Below are positions 1 through 8,320 of a stretch of DNA of 64,000 nucleotides, piece by piece. Below the pieces are notes generated by a model, which saw only the letters and a program-made list of their open reading frames with translations, was not told the origin of the DNA and did not search any database. Position 1 is the first letter of the stretch; the number at the start of each line of letters is the position of its first letter. Source of the stretch: Stakelama pacifica (GTDB lineage Bacteria; Pseudomonadota; Alphaproteobacteria; Sphingomonadales; Sphingomonadaceae); contig NZ_SNWD01000014.1 of assembly GCF_004361835.1 (NCBI RefSeq), positions 40,723 through 104,722 on the forward strand. The letters run 5' to 3'. The position numbers were made by a program, and so were the translations under genes.

Positions 1-600
1 GCCTATCTCAACCGCAGCGCCCTGCGCCCGCAAGCAGCGGGCGACATGTGGCAACATGTCATGGCGGAGGCTGAAAGCTCGGCATCGGTGCGCGGGCTGA
101 AAAAGCCCAATTTCAACGCAATCGCCTTCACCGCCTCCCACCCGCCCAATGGCGAGCGCGCTGCGTATCTCACCGAACTCGCGGCATCCGACGGCGATGC
201 GCGCGATGACGGGGCGGCGCGCTATCGCGAGGCGCTGGCAACATGGATGCCGGTCTTTCTCGACGATCAGATCAAGCTCAACGATTTCGGTGCGAGCGAT
301 TATCTGATTCAGAATCTCGCCCAAAACGGCTGGACCGACACGCTGTGGCTCGCCCGCGGCAATCTCTATCGTACCCGCGGCACGCAGCGGGATTTCATCG
401 CCGCAGCGCAATTCTACCAAAATGCCCTCGCGCTCAATCCCGCGCTGGGTGAGGCCTATCGCGGGCTTGGCCTGTCGCTCATCAAAACCGCACGGCGGAC
501 CGAGGGACAGGCGGCCCTGAAACACTATCTCCAACTCAGCCCCGATGCGTCCGACGCAGCGATGATCAGGCTCATGCTTCCTGAGGAAAACAGCCAATGA
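1..600 (+). CDS. M48-like metalloprotease C-terminus with TPRs (5' truncated by window)
   Basis: The reading frame is open from base 1, so only the last 199 residues are visible and the start lies before the window. The fragment has a stretch around residues 46-60 (SHPPNGERAAYL) like the one that follows the catalytic domain of BepA/YfgC-type M48 peptidases, where a histidine-proline and an arginine are typical. Residues about 115-185 read as tetratricopeptide helices (QFYQNALALNPALGEAYRGL). Such proteins act in the periplasm on outer-membrane protein assembly. The zinc-binding HExxH part is not in view, so the protease call is inferred from the tail. The stop overlaps the next start by four bases (ATGA), suggesting co-translation. 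Confidence 0.6.
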   Translation, partial: AYLNRSALRPQAAGDMWQHVMAEAESSASVRGLKKPNFNAIAFTASHPPNGERAAYLTELAASDGDARDDGAARYREALATWMPVFLDDQIKLNDFGASDYLIQNLAQNGWTDTLWLARGNLYRTRGTQRDFIAAAQFYQNALALNPALGEAYRGLGLSLIKTARRTEGQAALKHYLQLSPDASDAAMIRLMLPEENSQ

Positions 601-1211
601 CCCACCGAATGTTTCGCACTCTCACCGGTGCGGTCGCCGCAATGGCGCTGCTCGCCACGCCCGCACTCGCGCACCGGCTGCGCACCGCGAAGGAAGCGGC
701 GACGGTAGCCGGTTCGGATATGAGCGTGACGCCCGATCGCGACTGGAACCGCCTTTCGATGGCACCCGGCAAACATGCCGAAACCTGGACGCTGGACGGC
801 GAACAGCTGAACGACGTTACCTTTTACGGCGGGATCGCGCCCGATGAACCGCTGGTCCGCGAACGCAGCAAGAAGCGCGATCCGCTCCCCAAATTCCTTC
901 AGAGCACCTTGCTGGTCGAAATCCCCGAACTGCTGGAAGGGACCTATCGCACGCAGAAAAATATCGCTTCGTTCGAACTGCTTTCGACCGAACCGACGAA
1001 TTTTCTGGGCAATAAGGGCGTTCGGTTCACCTATCGCTATACCGATGACGATGCGCTGACGCGCAACGGCGAAGCGCGGGCAGCGATCGTCGGCGGCAAG
1101 CTCTACATGATTACCTTCGACGCACCGCGCCTTTATTATTTCGACAAAAGCATCGAACCGGCACGCGCGCTGATGACAAGCGCCACCCTGCCGGGCGGCG
1201 GGGCACATTAA
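597..1211 (+). CDS. Small secreted protein of unknown function
   Basis: This 204-residue protein begins with a clear signal peptide (hydrophobic run about residues 8-24, ending in ATPALA, followed by HRLR), so the mature form should be periplasmic or secreted. No catalytic motif is recognised. Residues 120-195 read as alternating beta strands with several aromatic residues (RFTYRYTDDDAL, KLYMITFDAPRLYYFD), a pattern seen in small periplasmic beta-fold proteins. Its start overlaps the stop of the upstream protease/TPR gene by four bases, so it probably works with that protein. I cannot assign a function. Confidence 0.7.
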   Translation: MTHRMFRTLTGAVAAMALLATPALAHRLRTAKEAATVAGSDMSVTPDRDWNRLSMAPGKHAETWTLDGEQLNDVTFYGGIAPDEPLVRERSKKRDPLPKFLQSTLLVEIPELLEGTYRTQKNIASFELLSTEPTNFLGNKGVRFTYRYTDDDALTRNGEARAAIVGGKLYMITFDAPRLYYFDKSIEPARALMTSATLPGGGAH

Positions 1212-1235
1212 GTACCAACCGACGAAAAGTATTAT

Positions 1236-1250
1236 TGCAACTCGTTATCA
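1236..1250 (+). promoter_or_regulatory. Possible Fur-type operator upstream of the TonB receptor
   Basis: The 15-mer TGCAACTCGTTATCA matches the 7-1-7 Fur consensus TGATAATnATTATCA at 10 of 14 informative positions, with a nearly perfect right half. It lies 28 bases before the start of a TonB receptor/PepSY pair, a typical iron-regulated context. A second partial palindrome (CGTTA-TCAG-TAACG, 1243-1256) overlaps it. The Fur assignment is inference; alphaproteobacterial iron regulators vary. Confidence 0.4.
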
Positions 1251-1278
1251 GTAACGATAGGAGCCACCCTTCATTCCT

Positions 1279-3420
1279 TTGGGGGGTTTCATGTTCGCTC
1301 GTCCGCTTTGCCTGTCCTTCGCGCTGATCGCGTTCACGCCTTTGGCTGCGCAGGCGCAGCAGGCCGCACAGGATACCCAAAAGGACGACAACGATATCGT
1401 CGTCAGTGCGGCGCGTACCCGACTTCCGGCGAGCGCGCTGCCGGTGACGCTCGATGTGATCGATAGCGAGACGCTCGATCGCCAGCTCGGCGTATCGGGA
1501 TCGACCGTCGCTGCGCTTTCGGCGCTGCTCCCGGCATTTTCGCCCGACCGCGAAAAGATCACCGGCTTCGGCGAGACATTGCGCGGCCGCTCGCCGCTGT
1601 TCGCGATCGACGGCATCCCGCAATCGACGCCGATCCGCGACGGATCGCGCGACGGCTATACGATCGATCCGTTCTTCATCGACCGGGTCGAGGTGATCTA
1701 CGGATCGAACGCGCTGCAGGGGATCGGCGCGACCGGCGGCGTCGTCAATCAGGTGACGGTGCGCGCCCCCGAAACCGATGGCTGGCATGGCCGCACCCTG
1801 CTTCAGGGCAATGCCGGCGATGATTTTTCGGGAAGCTCGCTGGGCGGCAAGGCGGCGGGGCTGCTCACCTATCGCACGGGGGCGTTCGATGCGACGGCGG
1901 GCGGATCGTTCGAACGACGCGGCGTATTTCTGGACGGCGATGGCCGCCGGGTCGGCATCGACGGCAATCACAGCGAATTGCAGGATACCGACAGCTGGTC
2001 GATTTTCGGCCGGATCGGCGTTCAGCTTGCCCCCGATACCCGGCTGGAGGTGGTCGCCAATCGTTTCGATATCAGCGGCAACGGCCATTATGTCGCAGTG
2101 GACGGGAACCGCGCGATCGGCGTTCCGGCCACTTCCGCGCGTGGGCGACCGGAGGGGAAACAGGCATCGGGTATCGCCGAACTCGCCTCTGCGTCGCTGA
2201 TCGCGGGCGATCTGGGCGGCGGCACGCTGACGCTGCAGGGATTTTACAACCGCACCCGCGACCTGTTCGGGGGCGGCGTCTATGGCGCGTTTCAGGATCC
2301 CTCGATCGCGCCGCTCGGCACGCTGTTCGACCAGTCGCAAAATATCTCGCGCAAGCTGGGGGGCAAGATCAGCTATGAACGCCCCGTGCCGGGGGTGAAG
2401 GACCTCACCCTCACGCTGGGCTTTGACGCGCTGTTCGACCGCACGCAGCAGTCGCTCGCGCTGACCGGGCGAAGCTGGGTGCCGGAGACCACGTTCCGCA
2501 GCCTTGCACCCTTCGTTCAGGCGAATTGGGGCCTGCTGAACAATGTGCTCCGCCTCGCGGGCGGGGTGCGCTATGAAAATGTCCGGCTCGACATTCCCGA
2601 TTTCACTACGCTCGCCAGCTATGGCGCGGTGCGCGTCACCGGCGGCACGCCCGGTTTCGACCGTGCGCTGCCCAATGGCGGCGTGGTTTTCGAGCCCGTG
2701 CGCGGCATCCGCGCTTATGCGAGCTATGCTGAGGGCTATACGATCGCCGATATCGGCCGAATTCTGCGCGGCATCGATCAGCCCGGAATCGAGGTGGAGA
2801 ATTTCCTCAACCTCAGCCCGGTCGTCTCCGACAATCGCGAAGTCGGGTTCGAGGTCGAACGCGGCCCGTTAAAGGCAAGCGCAAGCTATTACTGGTCGTC
2901 GAGCGATGTCGGGCAGGTACTCATCCGGGGCGATGACGGCATCTTCTCGGTCGCGCGCCAGCCGATCGATATTCAGGGACTCGACCTCAATCTCGATGTC
3001 CGCACGCCCCTGCCCGGCTTCACGGTCGGTATCGGCTATGCCCATACCGTCGGACGGACCGACACAGACGGCGACGGTGTCGACGATGCCGATCTCGACG
3101 GTGCCAATATCTCGCCCGACCGGCTGAACCTCGACGCCGATTATCGTACCGGCCGCTTTGCCGCGCATGTGCAGGGACGTTTCTATCTGTCGCGCAGCTT
3201 CGACGGACAGCCGAGCGCGAACGATTTCAGCGGCTATACGCTGGTCGATGCGCTGATCTCCTACGATCTGGGCAAGGGGCGTATTCAGCTGGGCGTGCAG
3301 AATCTCGGCAATGTGGATTATGTCACTTATTATAGCGACACGCAGGGGCCGACCGACAATGCGCGCTTCTACACCGGGCGCGGGCGCAACTTCACGCTGG
3401 GCTGGCGTAGCGATTTCTGA
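1279..3420 (+). CDS. TonB-dependent outer-membrane receptor
   Basis: The 713-residue protein has a signal peptide (residues 1-23, ending AQAQQ), a TonB-box-like stretch near residues 35-42 (DNDIVVSA), a plug domain about 45-160 with the usual plug motif (FIDRVEVIYGSNALQG), and a long beta-barrel ending in aromatic phenylalanine (GWRSDF), as outer-membrane barrels require. Barrel length and the coupled PepSY membrane gene, together with a possible Fur box upstream, suggest siderophore or other iron-chelate uptake; the ligand cannot be read from sequence. The stop shares one base with the next start (TGATG), so the pair is translationally coupled. Confidence 0.9.
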   Translation: MGGFMFARPLCLSFALIAFTPLAAQAQQAAQDTQKDDNDIVVSAARTRLPASALPVTLDVIDSETLDRQLGVSGSTVAALSALLPAFSPDREKITGFGETLRGRSPLFAIDGIPQSTPIRDGSRDGYTIDPFFIDRVEVIYGSNALQGIGATGGVVNQVTVRAPETDGWHGRTLLQGNAGDDFSGSSLGGKAAGLLTYRTGAFDATAGGSFERRGVFLDGDGRRVGIDGNHSELQDTDSWSIFGRIGVQLAPDTRLEVVANRFDISGNGHYVAVDGNRAIGVPATSARGRPEGKQASGIAELASASLIAGDLGGGTLTLQGFYNRTRDLFGGGVYGAFQDPSIAPLGTLFDQSQNISRKLGGKISYERPVPGVKDLTLTLGFDALFDRTQQSLALTGRSWVPETTFRSLAPFVQANWGLLNNVLRLAGGVRYENVRLDIPDFTTLASYGAVRVTGGTPGFDRALPNGGVVFEPVRGIRAYASYAEGYTIADIGRILRGIDQPGIEVENFLNLSPVVSDNREVGFEVERGPLKASASYYWSSSDVGQVLIRGDDGIFSVARQPIDIQGLDLNLDVRTPLPGFTVGIGYAHTVGRTDTDGDGVDDADLDGANISPDRLNLDADYRTGRFAAHVQGRFYLSRSFDGQPSANDFSGYTLVDALISYDLGKGRIQLGVQNLGNVDYVTYYSDTQGPTDNARFYTGRGRNFTLGWRSDF

Positions 3421-4487
3421 TGCGGCTATTGTCGCTCCTCCATCGCTGGACCGGCGCGCTGATCGGGCTGCTGCTCGCGGTCATCGGCCTGTCCGGCGCT
3501 GCGCTGGTATGGAAAGACAGCTGGATCGCCGTCCCCCATGCGCATGATGCGGTGCGTGCGAGTGACGCGGCGCTGGCGCATGTGATGGAGGCCGCCAGCG
3601 CATCGGGCGGCGAGCCGCTGTCGCGCATCACCTTTGCCGGGCCGCAGCTCGGCGTGCATCAGGCGATCTATGCCGATGGCAGCGGCGCCTATTTCGCGCA
3701 GTCGGGCGAACGCGTCGCGCATTGGACCAGCGCATGGCAGCGCCCGGAACTCTGGCTGTTCGACCTGCACCATCGCCTGTTCGCTGGCGAAACCGGCGTC
3801 CTGATTGCCGGGATCGCCGGGCTGATCGGCATCGGCTTCGTGATAACCGGCAGCATCCTTTGGTGGCGCACCCGGCGCACCTTTCGCTTCCGGCTCTGGC
3901 CCGCGCGGATGACGCCGTCAGCGATCGTCCGCCAGCATCGCGATATCGGGATCGTCACGGCGCCGCTGCTGCTCCTGTCGATGGCGACCGGCGCGGCGAT
4001 GATCTTCACCCCGCTCGGCCCCTGGATCGACAAAGCGCCCGTTCCCGTGGCCCCGACCCTGACCCCGCCCGGGCGAATCGACTGGCGCGCGATCATTGAC
4101 GGCGCGCATCGCCGCTTCCCCGATGCCGCGATTCGCCGCATCCAATATGCGCGAAAGCCCCATGCGCCGGTGATCGTCCGCCTCGCCCAGCGCTTCGAAT
4201 GGACGCCTAACGGCCGGAGCTATGTCTATTTCGATCCGGCGAGCGCGCGCATGCTGGCAGCGAGCGATCCACGAACGGGCGGCACTGCCGCCCGGCTTCA
4301 GGAGAAATTCTATCCGATCCATGCGGCGCGGGTCGGCGGGATCGTGTGGAAACTTGCCATGACGCTGTCGGGACTGGTGCTGACCCTGCTCGGTTCGCTC
4401 GCCGTATACGGCTTTTGGCGCGCCCGGCTGGACCGCAGTCGTGCCCGTGCGCGACACCCCATCGCCATCGGGGCCAAAACACGATAG
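3420..4487 (+). CDS. PepSY-associated transmembrane protein (possible ferric reductase)
   Basis: The 355-residue inner-membrane protein has four predicted membrane helices, about residues 10-30, 123-147, 178-196 and 308-332, with a large periplasmic region between the third and fourth. The N-terminal HRWTGALIGLLLAVIGLSG and the HRLFAG segment before helix two are typical of the PepSY_TM family, where histidines near the membrane may bind heme. Members next to TonB receptors are thought to reduce or process iron-siderophores in the periplasm. Here it is coupled to such a receptor by a one-base overlap, which supports that role, but the enzyme activity is inferred. Confidence 0.85.
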   Translation: MRLLSLLHRWTGALIGLLLAVIGLSGAALVWKDSWIAVPHAHDAVRASDAALAHVMEAASASGGEPLSRITFAGPQLGVHQAIYADGSGAYFAQSGERVAHWTSAWQRPELWLFDLHHRLFAGETGVLIAGIAGLIGIGFVITGSILWWRTRRTFRFRLWPARMTPSAIVRQHRDIGIVTAPLLLLSMATGAAMIFTPLGPWIDKAPVPVAPTLTPPGRIDWRAIIDGAHRRFPDAAIRRIQYARKPHAPVIVRLAQRFEWTPNGRSYVYFDPASARMLAASDPRTGGTAARLQEKFYPIHAARVGGIVWKLAMTLSGLVLTLLGSLAVYGFWRARLDRSRARARHPIAIGAKTR

Positions 4488-4496
4488 AGTGATGCC

Positions 4497-5441
4497 ATGG
4501 ACCGGCATCATCAGGATCAGGTCGAAGAAGTGCTCGGATCGCCGACCCGGGCCGCACAGTCGCTTGTCGCGGCGAGCTGGTGCCGGTCGGGGCTGAAACA
4601 CGGGCTGAACGCCGGCGATCATCGCGCGCCCACCATCGTTTCGGGAAGCGAGCTGACCGTGCGGCGGCAACGCCACGAACTGATGCTCGACGTCGCGCGC
4701 CCGCTGCTCGATCAGCTGTTTCAGACGGTTGCCGCGACCGGCTGCGCGGTGATGCTGTCGGACCGCGACGGGGTGATCCTCGAAGCGCGCAGCAAGCCCG
4801 GCGACCGGGAGATGTTCGAACAGGTCGGGCTGACGCTTGGCGGCGTGTGGAGCGAAGGCAGCGAGGGCACCAACGGCATCGGCACCTGTCTGGTCGAAGG
4901 ATGCGCCGTCACCATCCATCGCGATCAGCATTTCGCCAGCCGCAATATCGGGATCAGCTGCATGGACGCGCCGGTATATGACGCCGCCGGGCGGCTGACC
5001 GGCGCGCTCGACATTTCGAACTGCCGCGACGATCATACCGAAGCGACCGCGACGCTGGTGCAGAAGATCGTGCAGGACGCCGCCCGCCGCATCGAACGCG
5101 CGCTGTTCTGCCGCTCGTTCGAGGGCAACCGGATCATCGACGCCAATCTGCCCGGCGGCGATACTGCCCTGCTGGCGGTCGATCGCGACGATCTGATCGT
5201 CGGTGCCACCCGCGCGGCGCGGCGCCGCTTCAGCCTGACCGACGCCAGTCTGGGTCGGCGCGGCGCGGCGGAGGTGCTGGGCGGCCCGTCGCTCGACTCG
5301 TTTCGCGATGCCGACGGCGCGATCCTGCGCCGCGCGCTGGCTCAGGCGAACGGCAATGCGACGCAGGCGGCAAAGGCGCTCGGCATCGGACGCGCGACTC
5401 TCTATCGCCGGATGGACAGAGCGGGCATTTCGCGCGGCTGA
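4497..5441 (+). CDS. AcoR-like transcriptional regulator, GAF + Fis-type HTH, no AAA+ domain
   Basis: The 314-residue protein has an N-terminal activator region of the AcoR type (about 1-65), a GAF domain about 65-200 (with the WSEGSEGTNGIGTCL and DAPVYDAAGRLTGALDIS motifs common to this family), and a C-terminal Fis-like helix-turn-helix about 270-314 (NATQAAKALGIGRATLYRRM). AcoR family activators normally carry a central AAA+ ATPase that contacts sigma-54; no Walker A (GESGTGKE) or GAFTGA motif is present between the GAF and HTH. The protein therefore cannot act as a classical sigma-54 activator. It stands just before aldehyde and alcohol dehydrogenase genes and probably controls them. Overlapping no neighbour, it starts 9 bases after the PepSY gene. 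Confidence 0.85.
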   Translation: MDRHHQDQVEEVLGSPTRAAQSLVAASWCRSGLKHGLNAGDHRAPTIVSGSELTVRRQRHELMLDVARPLLDQLFQTVAATGCAVMLSDRDGVILEARSKPGDREMFEQVGLTLGGVWSEGSEGTNGIGTCLVEGCAVTIHRDQHFASRNIGISCMDAPVYDAAGRLTGALDISNCRDDHTEATATLVQKIVQDAARRIERALFCRSFEGNRIIDANLPGGDTALLAVDRDDLIVGATRAARRRFSLTDASLGRRGAAEVLGGPSLDSFRDADGAILRRALAQANGNATQAAKALGIGRATLYRRMDRAGISRG

Positions 5442-5462
5442 CGATCGTCGCCCGCATTATCT

Positions 5463-5478
5463 GTCTCGATAGTGAGAC
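5463..5478. promoter_or_regulatory. Inverted repeat GTCTC-N6-GAGAC, candidate operator
   Basis: A perfect five-base inverted repeat with a six-base spacer lies between the AcoR-like regulator and the aldehyde dehydrogenase it probably controls, 111 bases before the latter's start. The position suits an operator for an HTH protein. No convincing sigma-54 -24/-12 pair was found nearby. Assignment is speculative. Confidence 0.3.
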
Positions 5479-5511
5479 GATTGCGCATCCCCCTGATCGC
5501 CCTGCCCTTTC

Positions 5512-5533
5512 CTTCGCGCCCATAAGCGCGAAG
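5512..5533. terminator. Hairpin CTTCGCGC-N6-GCGCGAAG between regulator and dehydrogenase
   Basis: A perfect eight-base-pair stem with a six-base loop is followed by a weak T-containing stretch (ATTGTT). It may end transcription of the regulator gene or, since it lies 56 bases before the aldehyde dehydrogenase start, act in that gene's leader. Confidence 0.4.
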
Positions 5534-5588
5534 ATTGTTCCTCACGATCGGCATCAGCCGGCGATATGGATTTGAGAGGAACCTTCCC

Positions 5589-7109
5589 ATGGATGCACAG
5601 ACCAGCCCTGCGGCCGCGATGACCGCGCCCTTTGCCGCGAAATATGACAATTTCATCGGCGGCGACTGGATGGCGCCGAAAGGCGGGCGCTATTTCGACA
5701 ATATCTCACCGATCACCGGCAAGACCATCTGCCGCGTCGCGCGCAGTCAGGCCGAGGATATCGAGGCGGCGCTCGATGCCGCGCATGCCGCGCGCGAAGC
5801 ATGGGGCCGGACGAGCGTAGCCGATCGCGCGCTGATCCTCACCCGCATCGCCGACCGGATGGAGGACAATCTCGAACGGCTCGCCATTGCCGAGACCTGG
5901 GATAACGGCAAGCCGCTGCGCGAAACCATGGCCGCCGACATCCCGCTCGCCATCGACCATTTCCGCTATTTCGCCGGGACGATCCGCGCGCAGGAAGGCG
6001 GCATTTCCGAAATCGACCATGACACCGTCGCCTATCATTTCCAGGAACCGCTGGGCGTGGTCGGGCAGATCATTCCGTGGAATTTCCCGCTGCTGATGGC
6101 GGCATGGAAGCTCGCGCCTGCACTCGCCGCCGGGAACTGCATCGTGCTGAAACCCGCCGAACAGACGCCTGCGTCGATCATGGTGTGGCTCGAAATCGTC
6201 GGCGATCTGCTCCCCGCCGGGGTTCTGAACGTCGTCAACGGCTTCGGCCTCGAAGCGGGCAAGCCGCTCGCCAGCAGCAAGCGCATCGCCAAGATCGCCT
6301 TTACCGGCGAAACCGGCACCGGGCGGCTGATCATGCAATATGCCAGCGAAAATCTGATCCCCGTGACGCTGGAACTGGGCGGGAAGAGCCCGAACATCTT
6401 CTTCGCCGATGTCGCGCGCGAGGATGACGATTTCCTCGACAAGGCGATTGAGGGCTTCGCCATGTTCGCACTCAATCAGGGCGAGGTGTGCACCTGCCCC
6501 AGCCGCGCATTGGTGCAGGAAAGCATCTATGACCGCTTCATGGAGCGCGCGATCAAGCGGGTGCAGGCGATCAAGGCGGGCAATCCACTCGACATGGACA
6601 CGATGATCGGCGCTCAGGCGAGCAGCGAACAGCGCGACAAGATCCTCTCCTATATCGATATCGGCAAACAGGAGGGTGCCGAGCTGCTCACCGGCGGCAA
6701 TGCGGCCCGGTTCGCGGGCGACCTTGCCGAGGGTTTCTATGTCGAGCCCACCGTGTTTCGCGGCAACAACCGCATGCGCATCTTTCAGGAAGAGATTTTC
6801 GGCCCCGTCCTGTCGGTGACGACCTTCAAGGATCAGGACGAAGCGCTCGCGATCGCCAATGACACGCTGTACGGCCTCGGCGCGGGCGTATGGAGCCGCG
6901 ATGCCAACACCTGCTACCGCTTCGGCCGCGCGATTCAGGCCGGGCGCGTGTGGACCAACTGCTATCACGCCTATCCGGCGCACGCGGCGTTCGGCGGGTA
7001 TAAGCAATCGGGCATCGGGCGCGAAAACCATCTGAAGATGCTCGACCATTATCAGCAGACCAAGAACATGCTGGTGAGCTACAGCCCCAAAAAGCTCGGC
7101 TTTTTCTGA
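5589..7109 (+). CDS. NAD-dependent aldehyde dehydrogenase (ExaC/AldA type)
   Basis: The start is placed at 5589 because GAGAGGAA lies 8 bases upstream and this gives 506 residues, the usual length of ExaC/acetaldehyde dehydrogenase proteins; an in-frame codon at 5535 would add 18 unlikely residues. The catalytic cysteine is Cys301 in EVCTCPSR, a motif typical of acetaldehyde dehydrogenases of this group; the general-base glutamate is in [10 protein letters not shown] and the NAD-binding helix in the FTGETGTGR region. It oxidises short-chain aldehydes such as acetaldehyde to acids. The adjacent zinc alcohol dehydrogenase 27 bases downstream and the AcoR-like regulator upstream suggest an ethanol or short alcohol oxidation unit. 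Confidence 0.93.
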   Translation: MDAQTSPAAAMTAPFAAKYDNFIGGDWMAPKGGRYFDNISPITGKTICRVARSQAEDIEAALDAAHAAREAWGRTSVADRALILTRIADRMEDNLERLAIAETWDNGKPLRETMAADIPLAIDHFRYFAGTIRAQEGGISEIDHDTVAYHFQEPLGVVGQIIPWNFPLLMAAWKLAPALAAGNCIVLKPAEQTPASIMVWLEIVGDLLPAGVLNVVNGFGLEAGKPLASSKRIAKIAFTGETGTGRLIMQYASENLIPVTLELGGKSPNIFFADVAREDDDFLDKAIEGFAMFALNQGEVCTCPSRALVQESIYDRFMERAIKRVQAIKAGNPLDMDTMIGAQASSEQRDKILSYIDIGKQEGAELLTGGNAARFAGDLAEGFYVEPTVFRGNNRMRIFQEEIFGPVLSVTTFKDQDEALAIANDTLYGLGAGVWSRDANTCYRFGRAIQAGRVWTNCYHAYPAHAAFGGYKQSGIGRENHLKMLDHYQQTKNMLVSYSPKKLGFF

Positions 7110-7136
7110 GGCGCCCCCAAACACCGGAGAACCATC

Positions 7137-8171
7137 ATGACCAAGACCATGAAAGCATCCGTCGTGCGCGAATTCGGCGCACCGCTCACCATCGAGGAAG
7201 TCCCCGTTCCCGAAGTCGGCCCCGGCATGATTCAGGTGGCGATACAGGCATCGGGCGTCTGCCATACCGATCTGCATGCAGCCGAAGGCGACTGGCCGGT
7301 CAAGCCAAACCCGCCCTTCATTCCGGGGCATGAGGGCGTCGGCTATGTCTCCGTCGTCGGCAAGGGCGTGACCAATGTGAAGGAGGGCGACCGGGTCGGC
7401 GTGCCCTGGCTCTACAGCGCGTGCGGTCACTGCGTCCATTGTCTGGGCGGCTGGGAAACCTTGTGCGAAAGCCAGCAGAATACCGGCTATTCGGTCAATG
7501 GCGGTTTCGCCGACTATGTCCTCGCCGATCCCAATTATGTCGGCCACCTCCCTGACAATATCGGCTTTATCGACATCGCACCGGTGCTGTGCGCCGGGGT
7601 GACGGTCTATAAGGGGCTGAAGATGACCGATACGAAGCCCGGCGATACGGTCGCGATTTCGGGGATTGGCGGGCTTGGCCATATGGCGGTGCAATATGCG
7701 GTGGCGATGGGCCTGAACGTCGTCGCGGTCGATATCGACGACGCGAAGCTCGACCTTGCCCGCCGGCTCGGCGCGAAGGTCACGGTCAATGCCCGCACCG
7801 AAAGCGACCCGGCGGCGGCGGTGAAGCGTGAAACCGGCGGCGGAGTCAACGGCGTGCTGGTGACCGCGGTCAGTGAAAAAGCGTTCGAACAGGCGATCGG
7901 CATGGCCGCGCGCGGCGGCACGATTGCGCTCAACGGCCTGCCCCCCGGCGACTTCCCGCTCAACATTTTCGGTATGGTGCTCAACGGCATCACCGTGCGC
8001 GGTTCGATCGTCGGCAGCCGCCTCGACCTTCAGGAATCGCTCGATTTCGCAGCGGACGGCAAGGTGAAGGCAACGGTGGCAAGTGCGCCGCTGGAGGAAA
8101 TCAACACGATCTTCGACCGGATGAAAAAGGGGCAGATCGAGGGCCGGATGGTGCTCGACATAACCCGCTGA
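7137..8171 (+). CDS. adhP: Zinc-dependent alcohol dehydrogenase (AdhP type)
   Basis: The 344-residue enzyme has the catalytic zinc ligands Cys42 and His65-Glu66 (GHE motif), the structural zinc tetracysteine [15 protein letters not shown] near residues 96-110, and the Rossmann motif [11 protein letters not shown] near 176-186. Length and motifs fit the ethanol-active, propanol-preferring AdhP group that interconverts alcohols and aldehydes with NAD. It follows the aldehyde dehydrogenase by 27 bases with a GGAGA ribosome site, so the two probably form one transcript that takes an alcohol through the aldehyde to the acid. Confidence 0.92.
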   Translation: MTKTMKASVVREFGAPLTIEEVPVPEVGPGMIQVAIQASGVCHTDLHAAEGDWPVKPNPPFIPGHEGVGYVSVVGKGVTNVKEGDRVGVPWLYSACGHCVHCLGGWETLCESQQNTGYSVNGGFADYVLADPNYVGHLPDNIGFIDIAPVLCAGVTVYKGLKMTDTKPGDTVAISGIGGLGHMAVQYAVAMGLNVVAVDIDDAKLDLARRLGAKVTVNARTESDPAAAVKRETGGGVNGVLVTAVSEKAFEQAIGMAARGGTIALNGLPPGDFPLNIFGMVLNGITVRGSIVGSRLDLQESLDFAADGKVKATVASAPLEEINTIFDRMKKGQIEGRMVLDITR

Positions 8172-8177
8172 TCCGGC

Positions 8178-8214
8178 GCGGCGCGCTCCGGCCCGGCTTG
8201 CCGGCGCGCGCCGC
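8178..8214 (+). terminator. GC-rich hairpin after the alcohol dehydrogenase
   Basis: A perfect nine-base arm GCGGCGCGC (8178-8186) pairs with GCGCGCCGC (8206-8214), with a further inner CCGG/CCGG pair. It starts six bases after the adhP stop. There is no T tract, so it may be a weak or Rho-assisted terminator. Confidence 0.45.
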
Positions 8215-8320
8215 ACTGATCGCGCTATCACCAGCTTCGATACCGGGCTTGCCGTCGCGCGAAACTCGGGCATAACCCTCTTCTTGGCGGAAAAATCTGC
8301 TGAAAAGGGGAGGATGATCC

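Noticed and set aside
5441..5588. A sigma-54 promoter before the aldehyde dehydrogenase
   Set aside because: No TGGCAC-N5-TTGC-like pair could be found, in keeping with the missing AAA+ domain of the regulator.
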